Below are positions 13,273 through 20,291 of a stretch of 20,291 nt of DNA, piece by piece. A program made the position numbers and the translations under genes. This DNA comes from Oscillospiraceae bacterium (GTDB lineage Bacteria > Bacillota > Clostridia > Oscillospirales > Oscillospiraceae), in NCBI GenBank assembly GCA_028691385.1, contig JAQUZL010000021.1, forward strand, positions 1 through 20,291, read 5' to 3'. Positions within the stretch are counted from its first letter, which is position 1; every line of letters starts with the position of its first letter. Under the pieces are notes generated by a model, which ran no database searches, was not told the origin of the DNA, and was given only the letters and a program-made list of their open reading frames with translations.

Positions 13273-16047
13273 ATGCTAACAGAACAACAGGATCTTCAAA
13301 ATTTGGAATGGGTCATCTCGCAGAAGTATTGCATGATGCTGTCCGTCAATTTATCGTGCAACAGCTACCGCGTTGTGGAGCCTGCCCATGGGCAGGCGTC
13401 CCTGATTGCGCAGGCGGGGACGCTGGACGCGCTGTTTCTCAGCGCGCGGCAAGTCACGCATCCCGAGGACCGGGCGACGTTTGAAAAGTATTTTTCCCGG
13501 GAAGCACTGCTGCGGGCGTTTTCCGGCGGCAGGCATGAGGTTTCGCTGGAATACCGGCAGAAGAGCCGGGACGGGCAGTACCATTGGATGCGCACAAAGG
13601 TGGTTTTTTTGCACCGGGAGCGCGGAGAAGCCTGTGCGATGATGTTTCTGCGCAGCATTGACGAGCGCAAGCAGGCGGAATTGAGCCGCGCACAAAAGCT
13701 CAGCCGCGCGCTGGCAGATACCGAGGAGGCCAGGCGGCAAAAAGCCGAGTATGACGAGATTGTCACGACAATCGTCAACCACTATGAGTCGGCATATTTG
13801 GTCATGCCGGAAAAGGATCTGTGCACAGAAATCCGGAAAGCGGAGAACTGCCGATTTTTCCGCTCTGACGTGCCTTATGGGACGCTGGTGCGCCAATATA
13901 CGCGGAAATTCGTGCAGCCGGCCTTTCAGGAACCGTTTCAGCGCGGGCTGCTGCGGCCGATTGGCGCGGATTTTGAACTGACTTATCAAAAAACAGACGA
14001 ATCCTGGATGACGGTGCAGTGCATGGCGCTGCGTGCGAAGAATGAATGGATTCTTTGCTTTTCGGATGCCACCAAACAGATGGAGGGCGTGCAGGCCAGA
14101 CAGGACGCAATGGAGTATTTTGACTCGCTGGTGTCCGATGCGGTGCTGTCCTATACGATTAACGTCAGCCGGGATCTGCTCGCCACGGAGTTGGAAATCG
14201 ACCATAACGGCGTTAATCAGAAGCTCCTGCCGGAGCTGGGGCTGGAAGCGCCCTGCTCGTTCAATGAAATGATTCGCCGCCGCAGTGAAAAGGTGTCACC
14301 GGAATTTCAGAAAAGCTATCTGGCGTTTTTCCGAACGGACTATTTTCTGAAGATTTTTAACAGCGGCGTCTATGAGGCAGGCATTGAATATGACGTCCGG
14401 GATGATACCGGCGCGCAGGTGTACATGCGCATTCGCAATACGGTGCTGCTCAAGCGGCAGGTGGGTACCGGCGATGTGCTGGCGGTGCTGATTTTTAAGG
14501 ATATTACCGAAGCGTATGCAAAGGAGTATCAACAAAAACAGGTGCTCCAGCGCGCGCTGGAGGAAGCGGATCGCGCCAACCATGCAAAGACGGAGTTCCT
14601 GTCCAATATGTCTCACGATATTCGCACGCCGATGAATGCAATCATCGGCATGACGGAAATTGCCCGGCAAAGCACGGGCGACATAGCCAAGGTCAGCGAG
14701 TGTCTGGAAAAAATCGAGCATGCGTCCAAGCACCTGCTGTGCCTGATTAACGACGTGCTGGAAATGAGCCGCATTGAGTCTGGCCGCATGCGGCTTGCCC
14801 CGGTTCCGTTTTCCCTTGCCCAGGCCTGCCATGAGCTGATGGACATTGTGCGCCCACAGATGCAAAAGCGAAATCAAACCCTGCGCGCTGCGGCCATTGA
14901 TGTGGAGCATGAGGCGGTGATCGGCGATATGCTGCGGCTGAATCAGGTGCTGGTGAACCTCTTGGGAAATGCGGTGAAATATACGCCGGAGCGCGGCGAA
15001 ATCGGCTTTACAGTGCGCGAGGAGCGCGGCAGGACGCCGGAGGACGCACAGTATGTTTTTACCGTGTCGGACAATGGCATCGGCATGTCGGAATCGTTCC
15101 TGCAGTATGCCTTTCAGCCGTTTACCAGAGAGGAAAACGAAACCGTCAATCAGATTGAGGGCACCGGTCTGGGGCTGGCCATCACAAAAAATATTATTGA
15201 GAAAATGGGCGGAACCATCGTGTGTGACAGCGCGCCGGGCGAAGGCTCTACCTTTACCGTGCGGCTGCCGCTGCGGCTGCAGCCGCACGGGCAAAGCGAG
15301 CTGCCGCTTTCCGCCGCGCAGCCGCGGTGCGCGCTGGTCTTGGAAGTGGATCAACAGGCGGCGCAGCCGCTGTGCAGGATGCTGCAGCAGCTGGGCTTTG
15401 CGACGGATACGCAAAATGCGCCGCATTGCGATGAAAGCGCGTATGATTTGGTGCTGCGCGGGGACGCAGATAGCCGAACCGGCTGCGCCTGTCTGCAGCT
15501 GCGGCGCAAGGCCTGCGGCAACCTGTCGGAAAGGGAAATCACCGAGCGGGTGCAACAACCAATCTTTTTCTCCGATCTTTGCCGGGCGCTTGCCGGTATC
15601 CCCGCGCAAGCGCCTACGGCGCTGCCGCAGCTCAATTATGCCGGAAAAACGGTGCTGTTGGCGGAGGACAATGCGCTCAACACCGAGATTGCCACGGCGC
15701 TGCTGCGGCGCATCGGCTTGCAGGTGGAGCATGCCGGCAACGGCCAACAGGCCGTGCAGATGTTTGCCGGCGCAGAGGAAGGGCACTATGCGGCGGTGTT
15801 TATGGACATTATGATGCCGGTGATGAATGGCTATACGGCGGCCAAGGCGATTCGGGAGCTGCGCCGCGACGACGCCTTTGTGCCCATTATCGCCATGACG
15901 GCCAACGCCTTTGCCGATGATCGGGAAAAAGCGCTCCATTATGGGATGAATGCACATATTGCAAAACCAATCAATGTGAGAACCCTCTATCGAACCATAG
16001 AACACTTTCTGGGCAGCGGTCAAAAGCAGGATGTTGGCATGCTGTAG
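13273..16047 (+). CDS. HK2: soluble PAS hybrid histidine kinase with two receiver-type domains
   Basis: A 924-residue kinase without signal peptide or membrane segment, so cytoplasmic sensing is expected. The start at 13273 follows GGGGGAGG (13259-13266). The N-terminal 430 residues look like three PAS-type modules. The first is clear (HPEDRATFEKYF, then YRQKSRDGQYHWMRTKVVFLHRE, a PAS_3 pattern); the other two are weaker. HisKA follows with His448 in SHDIRTPMN, and HATPase with NLLGNAVKY, SDNGIGM and GTGLGLAI. Residues about 687-775 form a degenerate receiver lacking the phosphosite (DLVLRGDADSRTG). The last 130 residues are an intact receiver with Asp845 (FMDIMMPVMNG) and the AKP motif. It is probably a signalling partner of RR2, from which it is separated by a hairpin and its own promoter. 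Confidence 0.92.
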   Translation: MLTEQQDLQNLEWVISQKYCMMLSVNLSCNSYRVVEPAHGQASLIAQAGTLDALFLSARQVTHPEDRATFEKYFSREALLRAFSGGRHEVSLEYRQKSRDGQYHWMRTKVVFLHRERGEACAMMFLRSIDERKQAELSRAQKLSRALADTEEARRQKAEYDEIVTTIVNHYESAYLVMPEKDLCTEIRKAENCRFFRSDVPYGTLVRQYTRKFVQPAFQEPFQRGLLRPIGADFELTYQKTDESWMTVQCMALRAKNEWILCFSDATKQMEGVQARQDAMEYFDSLVSDAVLSYTINVSRDLLATELEIDHNGVNQKLLPELGLEAPCSFNEMIRRRSEKVSPEFQKSYLAFFRTDYFLKIFNSGVYEAGIEYDVRDDTGAQVYMRIRNTVLLKRQVGTGDVLAVLIFKDITEAYAKEYQQKQVLQRALEEADRANHAKTEFLSNMSHDIRTPMNAIIGMTEIARQSTGDIAKVSECLEKIEHASKHLLCLINDVLEMSRIESGRMRLAPVPFSLAQACHELMDIVRPQMQKRNQTLRAAAIDVEHEAVIGDMLRLNQVLVNLLGNAVKYTPERGEIGFTVREERGRTPEDAQYVFTVSDNGIGMSESFLQYAFQPFTREENETVNQIEGTGLGLAITKNIIEKMGGTIVCDSAPGEGSTFTVRLPLRLQPHGQSELPLSAAQPRCALVLEVDQQAAQPLCRMLQQLGFATDTQNAPHCDESAYDLVLRGDADSRTGCACLQLRRKACGNLSEREITERVQQPIFFSDLCRALAGIPAQAPTALPQLNYAGKTVLLAEDNALNTEIATALLRRIGLQVEHAGNGQQAVQMFAGAEEGHYAAVFMDIMMPVMNGYTAAKAIRELRRDDAFVPIIAMTANAFADDREKALHYGMNAHIAKPINVRTLYRTIEHFLGSGQKQDVGML

Positions 16048-16062
16048 AATTTGTGCTATCAT
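16034..16062 (+). promoter_or_regulatory. Promoter of the TM1266-like gene
   Basis: TTGGCA (16034-16039), 17-base spacer, TATCAT (16057-16062). It overlaps the 3' end of HK2, so this gene can be expressed apart from HK2. Confidence 0.72.
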
Positions 16063-16125
16063 AGTTGCAAAGCGACTAGGATCTGCGCGTTTTGGCGCAT
16101 ATCGTGTCCAAATGGAGGGAAATTC

Positions 16126-16371
16126 ATGGAAACAAGAGTTGCGGTGATCGGGATTATTGTGGAAAAGCCGGAAAATGTGGAAAAGCTCAATGCCATTTTG
16201 CATGAGTACGGCCGCTATATTCTTGGTAGAATGGGCATTCCCTATCACCAGAAAAACATCAGCGTCATCAGCCTGGCGGTCGACGCGCCGCAGGACGTCA
16301 TCAGCGCCCTGTCCGGGAAGATCGGCAGACTGGACGGCGTCAGCACCAAAACAGCCTATTCCAACTACTGA
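16126..16371 (+). CDS. TM1266-family putative iron-only hydrogenase system regulator
   Basis: An 81-residue ACT-like protein with GGAGGGAA just before its ATG. The opening METRVAVIGIIVEKPENVEKLN, the middle motif YILGRMGIPY and the segment NISVISLAVDAP match the small TM1266 family, named for its frequent linkage to the [FeFe]-hydrogenase maturation genes hydE, hydF and hydG. The fold resembles the ligand-binding part of NikR, and no DNA-binding domain is present. No hydrogenase or maturation gene lies in this window, so the functional link rests on the family alone. An earlier in-frame start at 16051 falls in the promoter and is rejected. Confidence 0.82.
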   Translation: METRVAVIGIIVEKPENVEKLNAILHEYGRYILGRMGIPYHQKNISVISLAVDAPQDVISALSGKIGRLDGVSTKTAYSNY

Positions 16372-16376
16372 GCAAA

Positions 16377-16408
16377 AAAACGCCTGACCGAACACGGTCA
16401 GGCGTTTT
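16377..16408. terminator. Bidirectional terminator between the TM1266-like gene and lysR
   Basis: A 14-base perfect stem AAAACGCCTGACCG (16377-16390) with CGGTCAGGCGTTTT (16395-16408), loop AACA. A-run on one side and T-run on the other serve both convergent genes. Confidence 0.94.
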
Positions 16409-16424
16409 GACACGATGGGGCACG

Positions 16425-17321
16425 TTATGCATCGGTGGGCGTTTCCAGCGACTGCATCAGATCAATCATGGCCTGCATTTGCGGCGTGATCCACTTGTCG
16501 CGATGGCAGAACAGCTGCCGCCACAGATACAGGTGGCAGGTTGGCACGTTCAGCTTGGACAGCGTGCCGCATTCCAGCGCGCTGCGAATCAGATATTCCG
16601 GCAGATAGGATACGCCGATGTCCGCCGTCAACAGCTTGCAAATGAGATCGGTATTGCCAACCTCCAAAAACGGCCGCAGCTCCAGCCCATCCTTGGCAAG
16701 GGTTTCGGTCAGCACATCGCGGTAGCTCATGCCGCGCTCCGTGAGAATCAGCTCCTGGGACAAAATTTGCTCGGTGGTGACGGTCTGCTGCGCGGCCAGC
16801 GGATTGCGCGGGGAGGTGACAAAGCAGACCGGCTCCTCCACATCCAGAAATTTCATAAAATCGGTCTGGAACAGACGCCTGTCCAGCGTGTAAAAGAAGT
16901 CCACCTCGTTATGCTGCAGCATATCGAACATATCGGACGTGCCGCCGGTGCGAACAATCAGCGCAACGTTGGGATGAACTTGATGAAATCGCCGGAGAAT
17001 CTGCGGAAAAAAGGTACTGCAAAGCGATTCCGCCATGGCGATGCGCAATTCGCCGGAAAGTGCCTGCGGCGTCTGCATGGCGGCCGTGGCGGCCGCGGCG
17101 GTGCGGGTCAGATCCCGGGCATAGCCGGAAAGCGTTTCGCCGTACTGCGTCAGGCGTACGGTTTTGTTGATGCGGTCAAACAGCTGCACGCCAAGCTCGG
17201 ATTCCAGCAGCTGAATATGGGTGGTGACGGTGGACTGGGAATATCCAAGCTGCACGGCCGCGCGGGAAAAGCTGCGCAGTTCCGCTACCTTCAAAAACGT
17301 GTTAAGCGTTCTCAGTTCCAT
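16425..17321 (-). CDS. LysR-family transcriptional regulator
   Basis: A 298-residue regulator of typical family length. Residues 1-60 hold the winged helix-turn-helix (FSRAAVQLGYSQSTVTTHIQLLESELGVQLF contains the LysR recognition pattern). From about 90 on is the LysR substrate-binding domain (ELRIAMAESLCSTFFPQILRRF, then GVSYLPEYLI near 240). AAGGA lies eight bases before the ATG. The effector is unknown. It is divergent from a NUDIX hydrolase gene, and an inverted repeat in the shared region overlaps its own predicted -35, which would fit the autorepression common in this family. Confidence 0.93.
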   Translation of the reverse strand: MELRTLNTFLKVAELRSFSRAAVQLGYSQSTVTTHIQLLESELGVQLFDRINKTVRLTQYGETLSGYARDLTRTAAAATAAMQTPQALSGELRIAMAESLCSTFFPQILRRFHQVHPNVALIVRTGGTSDMFDMLQHNEVDFFYTLDRRLFQTDFMKFLDVEEPVCFVTSPRNPLAAQQTVTTEQILSQELILTERGMSYRDVLTETLAKDGLELRPFLEVGNTDLICKLLTADIGVSYLPEYLIRSALECGTLSKLNVPTCHLYLWRQLFCHRDKWITPQMQAMIDLMQSLETPTDA

Positions 17322-17349
17322 TGCAATCGTCCTTTTTTGTTTATATAAT
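17321..17349 (+). promoter_or_regulatory. Promoter of the NUDIX gene
   Basis: TTGCAA (17321-17326), 17-base spacer, TATAAT (17344-17349). It overlaps the lysR leader and touches its start codon. Confidence 0.65.
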
Positions 17350-17355
17350 AGAAGT

Positions 17356-17384
17356 ATCGTAGAGAATTATGCGGCAAAAGTCAA
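17356..17384 (-). promoter_or_regulatory. Promoter of lysR
   Basis: On the minus strand: TTGACT (17379-17384), 17-base spacer, TACGAT (17356-17361). Its -10 is only six bases from the -10 of the oppositely directed NUDIX promoter. Confidence 0.58.
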
Positions 17385-17393
17385 CCATAATTC
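17364..17393. promoter_or_regulatory. Inverted repeat, likely LysR operator
   Basis: GAATTATG (17364-17371), 14-base gap, CATAATTC (17386-17393), perfect 8-base arms. It flanks the lysR -35 and lies just downstream of the NUDIX start site. Size and symmetry suit a LysR dimer site; binding is inferred. Confidence 0.55.
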
Positions 17394-17448
17394 AATAAAT
17401 TCTTTTGTTACCATTAAAATTTTAAATGAAATCGTTTGGAGGCACATC

Positions 17449-17934
17449 ATGCAGCTTACCACACTTTGTTATCTGGAGCGCGATGGGCAATATTTAATGC
17501 TGCACCGCATCTCAAAGGAAAATGACCCGAACAAGGACAAATGGATTGGCGTGGGCGGAAAATTTGAGGAGGACGAAAGCCCGGAGGAGTGCGTATTGCG
17601 CGAAACCAAGGAGGAAACGGGTCTTGATTTGATTGCGCCGCGCTACCGGGGCGTGGTGACGTTCGTCTGTCCGCCGTGGCCGTCGGAGCAGATGCACCTG
17701 TTCACCGCCGACCGCTTCACGGGGGAAATGACCGCCTGCACGGAGGGCGTGCTGGAGTGGGTCAAAAAAGACCGCGTGCGCGCGCTTCCCCTCTGGGAGG
17801 GGGACAAACTGTTTTTGGATTTACTTGCTGCGGATGCGCCGTTTTTCTCCCTGAAGCTGGTATACGCGGACGGCGTGCTGGCGCGCGCGGTGCTCAACGG
17901 CGAACCGATTGCTCAGACCGGCAGCTCGCGGTAA
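17449..17934 (+). CDS. NUDIX hydrolase (MutT-type, possible 8-oxo-dGTP diphosphatase)
   Basis: A 161-residue hydrolase of nucleoside diphosphate-linked compounds. The start at 17449 is chosen because TTTGGAGG lies just upstream; a longer in-frame extension to 17221 runs antisense to lysR and is rejected. The complete NUDIX box spans residues 37-59 (GKFEEDE, then RETKEETGL with catalytic Glu55/Glu56). The motif NKDKWIGVGGKFE resembles Firmicute proteins called 8-oxo-dGTP diphosphatase, so nucleotide-pool cleaning is likely but the substrate is unproven. Its last 22 bases overlap the end of the convergent rqcP gene, leaving no room for a terminator between them. Confidence 0.9.
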   Translation: MQLTTLCYLERDGQYLMLHRISKENDPNKDKWIGVGGKFEEDESPEECVLRETKEETGLDLIAPRYRGVVTFVCPPWPSEQMHLFTADRFTGEMTACTEGVLEWVKKDRVRALPLWEGDKLFLDLLAADAPFFSLKLVYADGVLARAVLNGEPIAQTGSSR

Positions 17935-18158
17935 AGCCCCACCGCGTCGTCCTTTTTCACGGTTTCTGCGACCTGCAGCACTTCAATGCGCAGGGTTTTC
18001 TGGCCAAAACGAATTTCAATTTGGTCGCCGACCTTCACCTCGTAGGATGCGCGCGCCGGACGGCCATTCACCGCAACGCGATCGTTGTCGCAGGCCTCGT
18101 TGGCCACGGTGCGCCGCTTGATGAGGCGGCTGACCTTCAAAAATTTATCAAGACGCAT
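17913..18158 (-). CDS. rqcP: RqcP, S4-domain ribosome quality-control factor (YabO)
   Basis: An 81-residue protein that is almost only an S4 RNA-binding domain. MRLDKFLKVSRLIKRR is nearly the same as the start of B. subtilis YabO/RqcP, and DRVAVNGRPA plus VGDQIEIRFG complete the S4 pattern. In Bacillus, RqcP works with RqcH on stalled 50S subunits to add poly-alanine tails. AAAGGAG precedes the ATG. The order spoVB-like, mazG, HU, rqcP matches the yabM-yabN-(HU)-yabO region of spore-forming Firmicutes. The usual followers yabP, yabQ and divIC are absent; a convergent NUDIX gene comes instead. Confidence 0.92.
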   Translation of the reverse strand: MRLDKFLKVSRLIKRRTVANEACDNDRVAVNGRPARASYEVKVGDQIEIRFGQKTLRIEVLQVAETVKKDDAVGLYRELPV

Positions 18159-18173
18159 GGACTTCTCCTTTCA

Positions 18174-18206
18174 AAAAGCGGCGGACGCGATGCGTCCGCC
18201 GCTTTT
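18174..18206 (-). terminator. Terminator or attenuator between HU and rqcP
   Basis: A 15-base perfect stem (18174-18188 with 18192-18206, core GCGGCGGACGC) and 3-base loop. On the minus strand it ends in CTTTTTG, which runs straight into the rqcP ribosome site GAAAGGAG. Confidence 0.88.
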
Positions 18207-18212
18207 ATGATG

Positions 18213-18488
18213 TTACTTTGCTACCGTATCCTTCAGAGCCTTGCCTGCTTTGAAAATGGGACTTTTGGAAGCCGGAATCTGGATAACTTCCTTGGTTTTG
18301 GGGTTACGGCCGGTGCGGGCGCTGCGCTCTTTGACCTCAAAGACGCCAAAGCCAACCATCTGTACCTTGTCGCCGGCAACCAGAGCGTCTGTGATAGACT
18401 CCAGAACGGCGCCGAGTGCTTTTTCCGTATCTTTCTTGGAAAGACCGGATTTTTCAGCAGCAGCGGCAATCAGTTCAGTTTTGTTCAT
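18213..18488 (-). CDS. hup: HU-family DNA-binding protein
   Basis: A 91-residue nucleoid protein, the standard HU length. The start at 18488 follows AGGAGGAA; a 9-residue longer start lacks a site. MNKTELIAAAAEKSGLSKKD is the dimerisation helix region, GFGVFEVKERSARTGRNPKT the DNA-binding arm signature, and SPIFKAGKALKDTV the C-terminal helix. It binds and bends DNA without strong sequence preference. It sits inside the mazG-rqcP cluster, but a strong terminator directly after it suggests that most transcripts end here, giving HU a higher level than RqcP. A weak TTTTCA/TATCTT pair upstream is not convincing as a promoter. Confidence 0.96.
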   Translation of the reverse strand: MNKTELIAAAAEKSGLSKKDTEKALGAVLESITDALVAGDKVQMVGFGVFEVKERSARTGRNPKTKEVIQIPASKSPIFKAGKALKDTVAK

Positions 18489-18557
18489 GATAATCGTTCC
18501 TCCTGTGTATGTCAAAAAGATATTCCTATGATTCCCAGAGTGAAAATGCCGTTGCCG

Positions 18558-19262
18558 TTACAGCTTCGACGAAACCGGGGAATTGGTTTCTGTGGCAGAA
18601 AAGCGTTCAATAAATTGGTCTGTGGCACACGTCAGCGCTTGCTCCGGATCAATACCGGCGCGGCGGCACAGGGCGACGGCGGCAAATAAAAGCGACCCTG
18701 CTGCATCATCCTTGGACAAAGTGCAAAGTGAGCTGGCCTGATCGGCAATTGTTTGATCCAGCGCATTGGCGTCGGGGATTGAGAACCCTGCCTTCTCCGC
18801 TTTGCCAAGCACCTTTTCGGCGCGCCAAAGCGCCGGCAGCGTGCGCGCAACGGATACAAGGGTCTCCGCAGTGGTAGTCTGCCCTTTTTCTGCGCGTTTT
18901 AGTGCATCCCAACTGGGGATTTGTGCTTCGGGCTGACTTGAAAAAACGTGCGGATGCCGATAAATCAGCTTTTTGCAGATCCCATCGGCCACATCCTCAA
19001 TGGTGAAGCGGCCGCGCTCGCGCTCAATATCGGCATGAAAGAGAACCTGCAGCAAAACATCGCCCAGCTCTTCACACAGCCCACCTGCATCGTCTGCGTC
19101 GATTGCTTCACAGGCTTCGTAGGCTTCCTCCAGAAAGTTCCGGCGAATGGATGCGTGCGTCTGCGCCTGATCCCAGGGACAGCCGCCGGGAGAGCGGAGC
19201 AGGGTGACAAGCGCAACCAGATCATCAAACGTATACTTTTCCTTACCAATAGAATCTACCAT
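18558..19262 (-). CDS. mazG: MazG nucleoside triphosphate pyrophosphohydrolase
   Basis: A 234-residue enzyme that hydrolyses NTPs and dNTPs to monophosphate and pyrophosphate. The motifs CPWDQAQTHASI, FLEEAYEACEAID and EELGDVLLQVLFHADI carry the EExxE and ExxD metal-binding sites. The C-terminal half is a weaker second MazG-like domain (RTLPALWRAEKVLGKAEKAGF) in which the acidic motif is reduced, as is usual in this family. AAGGA lies about nine bases before the ATG. It starts 27 bases after the upstream flippase gene and is probably co-transcribed with it. It is the yabN equivalent, without the extra N-terminal methylase domain that Bacillus YabN has. Confidence 0.93.
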   Translation of the reverse strand: MVDSIGKEKYTFDDLVALVTLLRSPGGCPWDQAQTHASIRRNFLEEAYEACEAIDADDAGGLCEELGDVLLQVLFHADIERERGRFTIEDVADGICKKLIYRHPHVFSSQPEAQIPSWDALKRAEKGQTTTAETLVSVARTLPALWRAEKVLGKAEKAGFSIPDANALDQTIADQASSLCTLSKDDAAGSLLFAAVALCRRAGIDPEQALTCATDQFIERFSATETNSPVSSKL

Positions 19263-19289
19263 ATTTCACGATCCTTATCAACTGTAAAA

Positions 19290-20291
19290 TCAGTGAATTT
19301 TCAGTATTTTTGCAATTTTATCGCCTTTTGGCAGCAGCATACAGTCCTCAAGCGTAATGATTTTGAGCGCAACCACGGCAACGAAGTAAACCACGGCGGC
19401 AAAGGCGATGGCGGCCAGACAGCTCAGGCGCTGCGACGGCAAAAACAGCATCAGCGCGTCATATGAGCAGAATGCGGCTACGCCCATGATGGCGGTGGCA
19501 ATGATGGGCTTGATCATGGTGGTGACAAGGCGCGGCTTGCGCGTGAGAATGCGGCGCATGGAGATGACGTTCAGGATGGTGATGGTGATATAGCAGGTGA
19601 GCGTACCGATGGGCGCGCCGGTGATGTTGATGACCACCTGTCCCACCAGAATGTAGTTCACAACAATTTTCACCACACCGCCGATGAGCATATTCACAAC
19701 CGGCGTCTGCACATGGCCGTGCGCCTGCATGATGGCGTTGGTGAGCAGCACGATGCAGTTGAAAATCACGCAGATGCCGAGAATCGCCAGCAGCGGCGTG
19801 CCGACCGCCAGATCATCGCCGGAGTAGTTATAGAGCGTCTGCAAAATGGGGCCGGCCATCACCGCAAGGCCAACGCCGCAGGGCAGCGCCAAAAGGCTCA
19901 TGACCCGGATGCCGGATTCCTCCACCTGCAGCGCGCCGGTCTGGTTTTGCATGGTGAGATGGGCTGTGATGGAGGGGATGATGGAAACCGTCAGCGGAAT
20001 AATGAAGGAGGAGGGCAGGTTGAAAATGGTCTGACAGGCGGCATAGATGCCCTTGAGGTTGTCGGCCGTCGCCTGTGAAAACAGGCAGGCGTTCAGCAGC
20101 CGTCCCAGCACAATTTTGGTGTCAATGACGCTGATAATCTGCAGCCCGGCCGCGCCGATGGTGATGGGGATGGCGATGAGCAGCAGCTTTTTCATGGTCG
20201 AGCCATAGGAGCTGGCTGTGTTGCCGGCGTCGGTTTCCTGCAGCACGCGCGCAGTCTGCCGATGCTTGCGCCACATGTATGCGGCGGTAAC
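19290..20291 (-). CDS. SpoVB/MurJ-like polysaccharide flippase (3' part, runs off the window)
   Basis: The last 333 codons of an integral membrane protein; the reading frame stays open to the window edge, so the ATG at 20274-20276 (minus strand) is not the start. Many hydrophobic helices are visible (LLLIAIPITIGAAGLQII, SSFIIPLTVSIIPSI, VMSLLALPCGVGLAVMAG, LLAILGICVIFNCIVLL and more), in the pattern of the MATE/MOP polysaccharide transport family. The motif TIFNLPSSFIIPLTVSIIP and the position before mazG point to the SpoVB/YabM branch, which is linked to lipid-linked peptidoglycan or spore cortex precursors. Whether this copy serves sporulation or vegetative wall synthesis cannot be told. 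It leads the operon with mazG. Confidence 0.88.
   Translation of the reverse strand, partial: VTAAYMWRKHRQTARVLQETDAGNTASSYGSTMKKLLLIAIPITIGAAGLQIISVIDTKIVLGRLLNACLFSQATADNLKGIYAACQTIFNLPSSFIIPLTVSIIPSITAHLTMQNQTGALQVEESGIRVMSLLALPCGVGLAVMAGPILQTLYNYSGDDLAVGTPLLAILGICVIFNCIVLLTNAIMQAHGHVQTPVVNMLIGGVVKIVVNYILVGQVVINITGAPIGTLTCYITITILNVISMRRILTRKPRLVTTMIKPIIATAIMGVAAFCSYDALMLFLPSQRLSCLAAIAFAAVVYFVAVVALKIITLEDCMLLPKGDKIAKILKIH

Noticed and set aside
14296..16413. Very long minus-strand ORF (705 codons) antisense to HK2
   Set aside because: It mirrors a plus-strand gene with intact HisKA, HATPase and receiver motifs; its product is rich in His/Arg/Gln without domains, the typical shadow of a GC-rich coding frame.

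Overview
The window looks like a chromosomal piece of a fairly GC-rich anaerobic Firmicute, probably a gut clostridium of the Oscillospiraceae/Ruminococcaceae type. The reasons are strong AGGAGG-type ribosome binding sites, GTG and TTG starts, the gene order spoVB-like / mazG / HU / rqcP, a TM1266-type hydrogenase-regulator homologue, and very large hybrid sensor kinases. No rRNA, tRNA, CRISPR array or transposase was seen. The lineage is an inference, since no marker gene settles it.

Layout. (1) 26-2269: an aconitase-superfamily hydratase ending in a strong terminator. (2) 2365-4816: a translationally coupled metal ABC transporter (lipoprotein, ATPase, permease; zinc/manganese type), also closed by a terminator. 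(3) 5167-16047: a signalling island. It holds a membrane hybrid kinase with two periplasmic solute-binding domains (HK1), a response regulator with a receiver, a dead GGDEF domain and a receiver-like tail (RR1), a divergent pair of small ribbon-helix-helix (RHH) proteins, a receiver/dead-GGDEF/EAL/PAS/receiver c-di-GMP phosphodiesterase (RR2), and a soluble PAS hybrid kinase (HK2). (4) 16126-16371: the TM1266-like protein. (5) 16425-17934: a LysR regulator divergent from a NUDIX hydrolase. (6) 17913-20291 on the minus strand: rqcP, HU, mazG and the end of a SpoVB/MurJ-like flippase that runs off the window.

How the parts may work together. HK1 should sense a small extracytoplasmic ligand and HK2 a cytoplasmic cue. 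Both carry a C-terminal receiver, and the two response regulators between them have receivers but no DNA-binding domain. The only output enzyme with an intact active site is the EAL phosphodiesterase, so the island probably lowers c-di-GMP. The two GGDEF-like domains lack the catalytic signature and no HPt domain is visible.

The most striking non-coding signal lies between the two RHH genes. Two near-consensus divergent promoters each carry the nonamer CAGTGAACC in the 17-bp spacer between -35 and -10 (two overlapping copies on one side, one on the other), and a fourth copy sits just past one predicted start site. This looks like a self-regulated RHH switch. A second regulatory knot lies between lysR and the NUDIX gene, where the two promoters overlap and an inverted repeat straddles the lysR -35.
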